NCBI GenBank assembly: GCA_946481355.1
Contig: CAMLNH010000008.1
Coordinates: 1 to 20,686, forward strand
Direction of reading: 5' to 3'
Length of the DNA: 20,686 nt
DNA from: an uncultured Curvibacter sp.
Lineage (GTDB): Bacteria > Pseudomonadota > Gammaproteobacteria > Burkholderiales > Burkholderiaceae
A program made the position numbers and the translations under genes. How positions within the stretch are numbered: position 1 is the first letter of the stretch; every line of letters starts with the position of its first letter. Below, one piece after another: positions 16,634 to 20,686 of the stretch. The notes beneath the pieces are model-generated. The model was not told where the DNA came from and did not search any database. It worked only from the letters and a program-made list of their open reading frames with translations.

Positions 16634-16662
16634 ACTATAGCGGGCAGCGGCCCGCCCGCCAA
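16634..16662 (-). promoter_or_regulatory. sigma-70 promoter for the CBS gene, with a palindromic spacer
   Basis: On the - strand, TTGGCG (16662-16657) and TATAGT (16639-16634) are exactly 17 bases apart, matching the consensus at four and five of six positions. Transcription would begin near 16627, about 23 bases before the ATG. The spacer contains GCGGGC-CGCT-GCCCGC (16655-16640), a six-pair GC hairpin just behind the hemW stop, which could also act as a weak terminator or as a protein site. Confidence 0.5.
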
Positions 16663-17862
16663 TCAGGAGGCGGCGGACTCTGGCAGGAACAGGGCCTGCA
16701 GATCGCTGAGGAAATCGAAACCGCGCGCGGTGGGCTGCACGCGCTGCAGATCGCGCGTGATCCAGCCCTTGCGCTCGGCCTCCTCCAGCGCACGCTGGAT
16801 GGCCGTGAGAGCCAGACCCGTGCGCTCGCCAAACTCGCTGAGCGCGAAACCCTGGCGCAAGCGCAGTGCATTGAGCATGAATTCGAAGGGCAGATCGGCG
16901 CGCGCCACTTCCTCCTCCTGCGCGATGGCGTCACCCGCGAGCGCGCGCTCCATGTACAGGCGGGGATCACGCGTGCGCACCTGGCGCACCACGCGATGCG
17001 CAAAACTGAGCTTGCCATGCGCGCCGGCGCCGATGCCCAGGTAGTCGCCGAACTGCCAGTAGTTGAGGTTGTGGCGGCAATGGTGGCCGGGCCGTGCGTA
17101 GGCCGAGACTTCGTAGCGGTTCAGGCCGGCCAGCGCCGTGCGCTCGGTGATCAGGTCCAGCATCGCATAGGCCGTGTCGTCCTCGGGCACCTCTGGAGGG
17201 TGCTTGGCGAAATAGGTGTTGGGCTCGATCGTGAGGTGGTAGATCGAGAGGTGCGGCGGATTGAAGGCCAGGGCCTGGTCCACCTCGGCACGCAGGCCAT
17301 CGAGCGTCTGACCCGGCAAGGCGTACATGAGGTCCAGGTTCCAGGTGTCGAAGCTGCGCGCGGCCTCCTCCAGCGCGGCCATGGCCTGGGCGCTGTCGTG
17401 CACGCGTCCGATGCGTTTCAGGTGCGCGTCATCGAAGCTCTGCACCCCCACCGACAGGCGCGTCACGCCCGCATCGCGGAAGGCACGGAAGCGCTCTTTC
17501 TCGAAGGTGCCGGGATTGGCTTCGAGCGTGATCTCGCAGTCGGCCGGCAGCTTGAGGCGGGCGCGGATGTCGGCCAGCAGGCGGTCGATGGACCCAGGGC
17601 TGAACAGGCTGGGCGTGCCACCGCCAATGAAGATGCTGTGCACGCTGCGACCCCAGATCAGGGGCAGGGCGGCTTCGAGGTCGGCCACCAATGCGTCGAG
17701 GTAGCGCTGCTCCGGCATTTCTCCATCACGCATCTCATGCGAATTGAAGTCGCAGTAAGGGCATTTCTTGAGGCACCATGGCAGGTGCACATAAAGCGAG
17801 AGCGGCGGCAGGCTGGTGAGCTGCAGTGTGCCGGGACGCAGGTAGTGCTGAATATCACGCAT
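16663..17862 (-). CDS. hemW: HemW, radical-SAM haem chaperone
   Basis: A 399-residue radical-SAM protein of the HemW family, which binds haem and hands it to haem proteins; older annotations call it oxygen-independent coproporphyrinogen oxidase-like. The iron-sulfur motif is Cys30-x3-Cys34-x2-Cys37 in WCLKKCPYCDF. The position that is Cys in true coproporphyrinogen dehydrogenase is Phe39 here, which marks HemW. IFIGGGTPSLF, EANPGT, SVGVQSFDDAHLKRIGR and HNLNYWQFGDYLGIGAGAHG follow in the order of the E. coli protein, which it resembles along its whole length. The frame extends to TTG 17871, but ATG 17862 shares its A with the rdgB stop (TGATG) and is the natural coupled start. Last gene of the kinase-phosphatase-rph-rdgB-hemW run. 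Confidence 0.96.
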   Translation of the reverse strand: MRDIQHYLRPGTLQLTSLPPLSLYVHLPWCLKKCPYCDFNSHEMRDGEMPEQRYLDALVADLEAALPLIWGRSVHSIFIGGGTPSLFSPGSIDRLLADIRARLKLPADCEITLEANPGTFEKERFRAFRDAGVTRLSVGVQSFDDAHLKRIGRVHDSAQAMAALEEAARSFDTWNLDLMYALPGQTLDGLRAEVDQALAFNPPHLSIYHLTIEPNTYFAKHPPEVPEDDTAYAMLDLITERTALAGLNRYEVSAYARPGHHCRHNLNYWQFGDYLGIGAGAHGKLSFAHRVVRQVRTRDPRLYMERALAGDAIAQEEEVARADLPFEFMLNALRLRQGFALSEFGERTGLALTAIQRALEEAERKGWITRDLQRVQPTARGFDFLSDLQALFLPESAAS

Positions 17863-18464
17863 CACAACCAACGCTCACGGATCAGTTCGACCATCTGACG
17901 CGCGGCGCGGCCGCGGTGGCTGTTGGCGTTCTTGACCTCGATCGGCAGTTGCGCAAAGGTCTGACCAAACTCCGGGATGAACATCACGGGGTCGAAGCCG
18001 AAGCCGTTCGTGCCCAGACGCTCGCGCGAGATCTCGCCGCGCACGCGGCCCACGGCCACCAGGGGTTCGGGGTCATCGGCCGAGCGCAGGGCCACCAGGG
18101 TGCTGACCATGGCGGCACGGCGATTGTCGATGTCCTTCATCTGCTCCAGCAGGGCCGTCACGTTGTTGTCGTCGCTCTTGGCGTAGCCAAACTGGGTGGC
18201 ATAAAAAGCCGTGTCCACGCCGGGCAGGCCGCCGAAGGCGTCCACACACAGACCCGCATCGTCGGCAATCGCAGGCAGGCCGCTGAGCCTGGCCGCATGA
18301 CGCGCCTTGGCGAGTGCGTTTTCAAGAAAGGTACGGTGCGGCTCTTCGGCTTCGGGGATGGCCAGCTCACCCTGGCGCACGAGCTCCAGCCCCAGCGGCG
18401 CGAACATCTCCTGCAGCTCGCGCAGCTTGCCGGCATTGTTGGAAGCGAGGACGATCTTCTTCAT
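17862..18464 (-). CDS. rdgB: RdgB/HAM1 non-canonical purine NTP pyrophosphatase
   Basis: A 200-residue enzyme that hydrolyses dITP, ITP and XTP to monophosphates and pyrophosphate, keeping deaminated purines out of DNA and RNA. It has the family landmarks in order: [14 protein letters not shown] near the start (7-20), [13 protein letters not shown] (46-58), the catalytic [17 protein letters not shown] with Asp69 (67-83), [13 protein letters not shown] (150-162) and NSHRGRA (181-187). The length is normal. The ATG overlaps the rph stop by four bases (ATGA), so translation is coupled to RNase PH. This rph-rdgB-hemW order is widespread in proteobacteria. No oddity seen. Confidence 0.96.
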   Translation of the reverse strand: MKKIVLASNNAGKLRELQEMFAPLGLELVRQGELAIPEAEEPHRTFLENALAKARHAARLSGLPAIADDAGLCVDAFGGLPGVDTAFYATQFGYAKSDDNNVTALLEQMKDIDNRRAAMVSTLVALRSADDPEPLVAVGRVRGEISRERLGTNGFGFDPVMFIPEFGQTFAQLPIEVKNANSHRGRAARQMVELIRERWL

Positions 18465-19189
18465 GCCTGGAGTGCCTCGGTCTGCAGGCGCACGAGCTCA
18501 TTCACGCCCTTTTCCGCCAGGGCCAGCAAGGTGTCCATCTCATGGCGGCTGAAGGCTGCGCCCTCGGCCGTTCCCTGCACCTCGATGAAGTGACCGGCGC
18601 CCGTCATCACCACGTTCATGTCGGTGTCGCAGGCCGAGTCCTCGGTGTACTCCAGGTCCAGCAGGGGCGTGCCTTCGACGATGCCCACCGAGATGGCCGC
18701 GACCTGGCCGATGATGGGCGAGGCCTGGATCTTGCCGGCGGCGAGCAAGGCGTTGACCGCGTCCTGCGCGGCGACGAAAGCGCCTGTGATGGCCGCGGTG
18801 CGCGTGCCCCCGTCGGCCTGCAGCACATCGCAATCGAGGGTGATGGTGCGCTCGCCCAGCCTGGACAGATCGAACACAGCGCGCAGCGAGCGGCCGATCA
18901 GACGCTGAATTTCCTGCGTGCGGCCGCTCTGCTTGCCGCGTGCGGCCTCGCGGTCGCTGCGGGTGTGGGTGGCGCGCGGCAGCATGCCGTACTCGGCCGT
19001 GACCCAACCCTCGCTGCTGCCCTTCTTGTGGGGCGGCACACGCTCTTCGACCGATGCCGTGCAGAGCACCTTGGTGTTGCCGAACTCGATCAGCACCGAG
19101 CCTTCGGCGTGCATGGTGTAGTGGCGCGTGATGCGCACGGGGCGCAGCTGGTCGGCGGCACGGCCGCCCTGGCGGATGTATGAGCTCAT
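18461..19189 (-). CDS. rph: RNase PH
   Basis: A 242-residue phosphorolytic 3'-5' exoribonuclease that trims tRNA 3' ends, acting as a hexameric ring in the cytoplasm. The N-terminus [20 protein letters not shown] (6-25) is typical. The phosphate-binding segment is [12 protein letters not shown] (127-138), and the metal-binding segment is [17 protein letters not shown] (178-194). [18 protein letters not shown] stretch lies at 61-77. The length matches the family's 238-245 residues, so this is not the truncated form found in E. coli K-12. The ATG at 19189 has AGGA five bases upstream. It is 42 bases after the PP2C gene and overlaps rdgB by four bases. Confidence 0.97.
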   Translation of the reverse strand: MSSYIRQGGRAADQLRPVRITRHYTMHAEGSVLIEFGNTKVLCTASVEERVPPHKKGSSEGWVTAEYGMLPRATHTRSDREAARGKQSGRTQEIQRLIGRSLRAVFDLSRLGERTITLDCDVLQADGGTRTAAITGAFVAAQDAVNALLAAGKIQASPIIGQVAAISVGIVEGTPLLDLEYTEDSACDTDMNVVMTGAGHFIEVQGTAEGAAFSRHEMDTLLALAEKGVNELVRLQTEALQA

Positions 19190-19231
19190 GGCATTCCTGC
19201 GGATGAAGAGACCGGATCAACCGGCCGGGGG

Positions 19232-20155
19232 TCAGCCGTTGCGGCGCGCAGCCGTGCGGCGGATGGCCTCGTTGATCTCGGCAATGGAGCGCTCGATGGC
19301 CTCGTCGTCCAGGTCTTCGGCCAGCGAGGAGTCGACGACGCCGGCCTGCACGGTGGAAGCAAAGACGCCGTCGTTGATGCTGTCGGTCGAGACGCTGCCC
19401 TTGGTTTCCTCGAAGCTGTCGGGCGTCTCCCACTCCATGGCGATCACGGTCACGTTGTCGCTGGCGGAGCCGGCCTTCTCCAGTGCCTTTTCGACCAGGT
19501 CGGGAACCGCACGCGCAACCTGCTTGAGGCCGAGGTCGTAGGTGATTTCCACGTCTGACAGCGCACTCCACAGGCCGTCGGAACACAGCAGGATGCGGTC
19601 ACCCTGCTGCAGATTGATCGGACCCATGACGTCGAACACCGGATTGGCCGGAGAGCCCAGGCAGGTGAACAGCACGTTGCGGTTGGTCTTGTCGCCGGTC
19701 TTCGCGCCCGGCGGCACCTCGTCCTGGCGCTGCTCCATATAAGAGTGATCTCGCGTGCGCGCGAGCATCTCGCCGTCACGCACCATGTACAGTCGCGAAT
19801 CGCCGCAATGCACCCAGCTCACGCGGTCACCCTGGACCAGGGCCGCCACGAAGGTGGTGCGCGGCGTGTCCAGCATGTTGTTGTGCGCAGCGTAGGCCAG
19901 GATCTGGCGGTGGGCCAGCAGCACGGACGAGGCGAGAAAGGCGCGGGGGTCCTTGATGCCGGTCTTAGCCTCCTGCTGGAAAGCGGCCGACACGACCTGC
20001 AACGCGAGCTGCGCGGCGACTTCGCCCTCGGGGTGTCCGCCCATGCCATCGGCCAGCATGAACAGCGCCGCATCCCGCGTGTAGTAATAGCACATGCGGT
20101 CCTCGTTGGTGGCGCGGCCACCCCTGCGGCTGACCTGGAAGACGGAGAATTTCAT
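19232..20155 (-). CDS. PP2C-type Ser/Thr phosphatase
   Basis: A 307-residue metal-dependent phosphatase of the bacterial Stp/PppA type. The motifs are in order: RGGRATNEDR (11-20, Glu18/Asp19), ADGMGGH (35-41, metal Asp36), HCGDSRLY (116-123), CSDGLW (191-196, Asp193) and ASDNVTVI (231-238, Asp233). The catalytic core ends near 243. A further 65 residues form an acidic, Ser/Asp/Glu-rich tail (for example DSSLAEDLDDEAIERSIAEI) that may regulate or localise the enzyme. Its ATG overlaps the kinase stop by four bases (ATGA), so it very probably dephosphorylates that kinase or its targets. It is followed by rph after 42 bases. Confidence 0.94.
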   Translation of the reverse strand: MKFSVFQVSRRGGRATNEDRMCYYYTRDAALFMLADGMGGHPEGEVAAQLALQVVSAAFQQEAKTGIKDPRAFLASSVLLAHRQILAYAAHNNMLDTPRTTFVAALVQGDRVSWVHCGDSRLYMVRDGEMLARTRDHSYMEQRQDEVPPGAKTGDKTNRNVLFTCLGSPANPVFDVMGPINLQQGDRILLCSDGLWSALSDVEITYDLGLKQVARAVPDLVEKALEKAGSASDNVTVIAMEWETPDSFEETKGSVSTDSINDGVFASTVQAGVVDSSLAEDLDDEAIERSIAEINEAIRRTAARRNG

Positions 20156-20686
20156 TTCGGTTTGGCCACGGCAACGCCGGTCACGCTTTTGACGCTTTTC
20201 TTGGTATCCGCCACCATGGTGTCGAACTGAAGGCGCACCTTCTCGGCCATGGACAGCTTGGTGTAGCGGCGCTCACCCTCGCGGCTGAGCTCCTTCTGCA
20301 AGGCGAACACCGACTGCGGACGCGACAGCGGATCGAGCGCCATGGTCCACTCCACGACCTCGATCAGGTTGTCGGAGTACACGCCGCGCAGGCGCGCCAG
20401 CGCCGTGGTCAGGCGATCCTTCTCCAGGCGCTGCGGGGCCTCGTTGGGCGGGTAGCCCTGCATGCAGGCGTAGATGCAGGCGCCGATGGCGTAGATGTCG
20501 GTCCAGGGCCCCATGGCCGCGTCGCGCCGGTACATCTCGGGCGCGGCAAAGCCGGGCGTGTACATGGGACGGATGAAGTTGCCTTCCTTGCTCAGCACTT
20601 CGCGCGCGGCGCCAAAGTCGATCAGCACGGAGCGGTTGTCGTCGGTGATGAAGATGTTGGCCGGCTTGATGTCCAGGTGCAGCATC
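20152..20686 (-). CDS. eukaryotic-like Ser/Thr protein kinase, C-terminal part
   Basis: The C-terminal 177 residues of a Hanks-type kinase; the rest lies beyond the right window edge. The catalytic loop HLDIKPANIF places the catalytic Asp at visible residue 5, Lys at 7 and Asn at 10. DFG is at 23-25, APE at 48-50 (FAAPEMY), and the structural Asp in TDIYAIG at 63. The loop has Leu where RD kinases have Arg, so it is a non-RD kinase. After the core, which ends near residue 135, a basic stretch follows (YTKLSMAEKVRLQFDTMVAD, then KKSVKSVTG) with no transmembrane helix or sensor domain at the C-terminus. The TGA overlaps the PP2C start, so kinase and phosphatase are produced together. Confidence 0.93.
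   Translation of the reverse strand, partial: MLHLDIKPANIFITDDNRSVLIDFGAAREVLSKEGNFIRPMYTPGFAAPEMYRRDAAMGPWTDIYAIGACIYACMQGYPPNEAPQRLEKDRLTTALARLRGVYSDNLIEVVEWTMALDPLSRPQSVFALQKELSREGERRYTKLSMAEKVRLQFDTMVADTKKSVKSVTGVAVAKPK

Noticed and set aside
14964..17898. Two long + strand open frames (357 and 431 codons)
   Set aside because: They are mirror frames of MOSC, CBS and hemW; no ribosome site, no domain, biased composition.
1..20686. tRNA, rRNA, CRISPR array, insertion sequence or riboswitch
   Set aside because: I saw no regularly spaced repeats, no transposase-like protein and no tRNA-like cloverleaf or CCA end on reading both strands; a covariance-model scan was not possible here.

Overview
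The window looks like chromosome from a GC-rich betaproteobacterium. The order Ser/Thr kinase, PP2C phosphatase, rph, rdgB, hemW is what I know from Burkholderiales, especially Comamonadaceae. This assignment is an inference from gene order, protein style and base composition; there is no rRNA or marker gene to confirm it. I found no tRNA, rRNA, insertion sequence, CRISPR array or phage gene.

Region 1 (1-5362, + strand) is an efflux cluster: an RND permease cut by the left window edge, a DHA2-type MFS exporter that begins with TTG, and a LysR-type regulator. All read the same way with short gaps.

Region 2 (about 5205-8434, - strand) is a run of unfamiliar genes. In reading order these are a small lipoprotein, a 427-aa protein with a signal peptide, a 371-aa exported protein with a carboxypeptidase-regulatory-like domain, and the remains of a further gene. 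The last gene seems to lose its C-terminus exactly where the LysR gene ends, which suggests a recombination junction near 5363. This exported set is the least explained part of the window.

Region 3 (8532-13694, - strand) holds signalling genes. A LuxR-type response regulator abuts a membrane-bound hybrid histidine kinase (TAG stop directly followed by ATG). Upstream lies a MASE3-PAS-GGDEF-EAL protein whose two catalytic motifs and I-site are all intact.

Region 4 (13908-16604) holds a bestrophin-family channel on the + strand, convergent with a MOSC-domain protein, then a two-CBS-domain protein with its own likely promoter.

Region 5 (16663-20686, - strand) is a tight housekeeping operon: a kinase (N-terminus outside the window), its PP2C partner, RNase PH, the RdgB nucleotide-sanitising enzyme and HemW. 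Three of the four junctions overlap by 1 or 4 bases, so translation is probably coupled. Most of the window is ordinary chromosome. The exported gene set, the apparent junction at the LysR end and a few inverted repeats deserve a second look.
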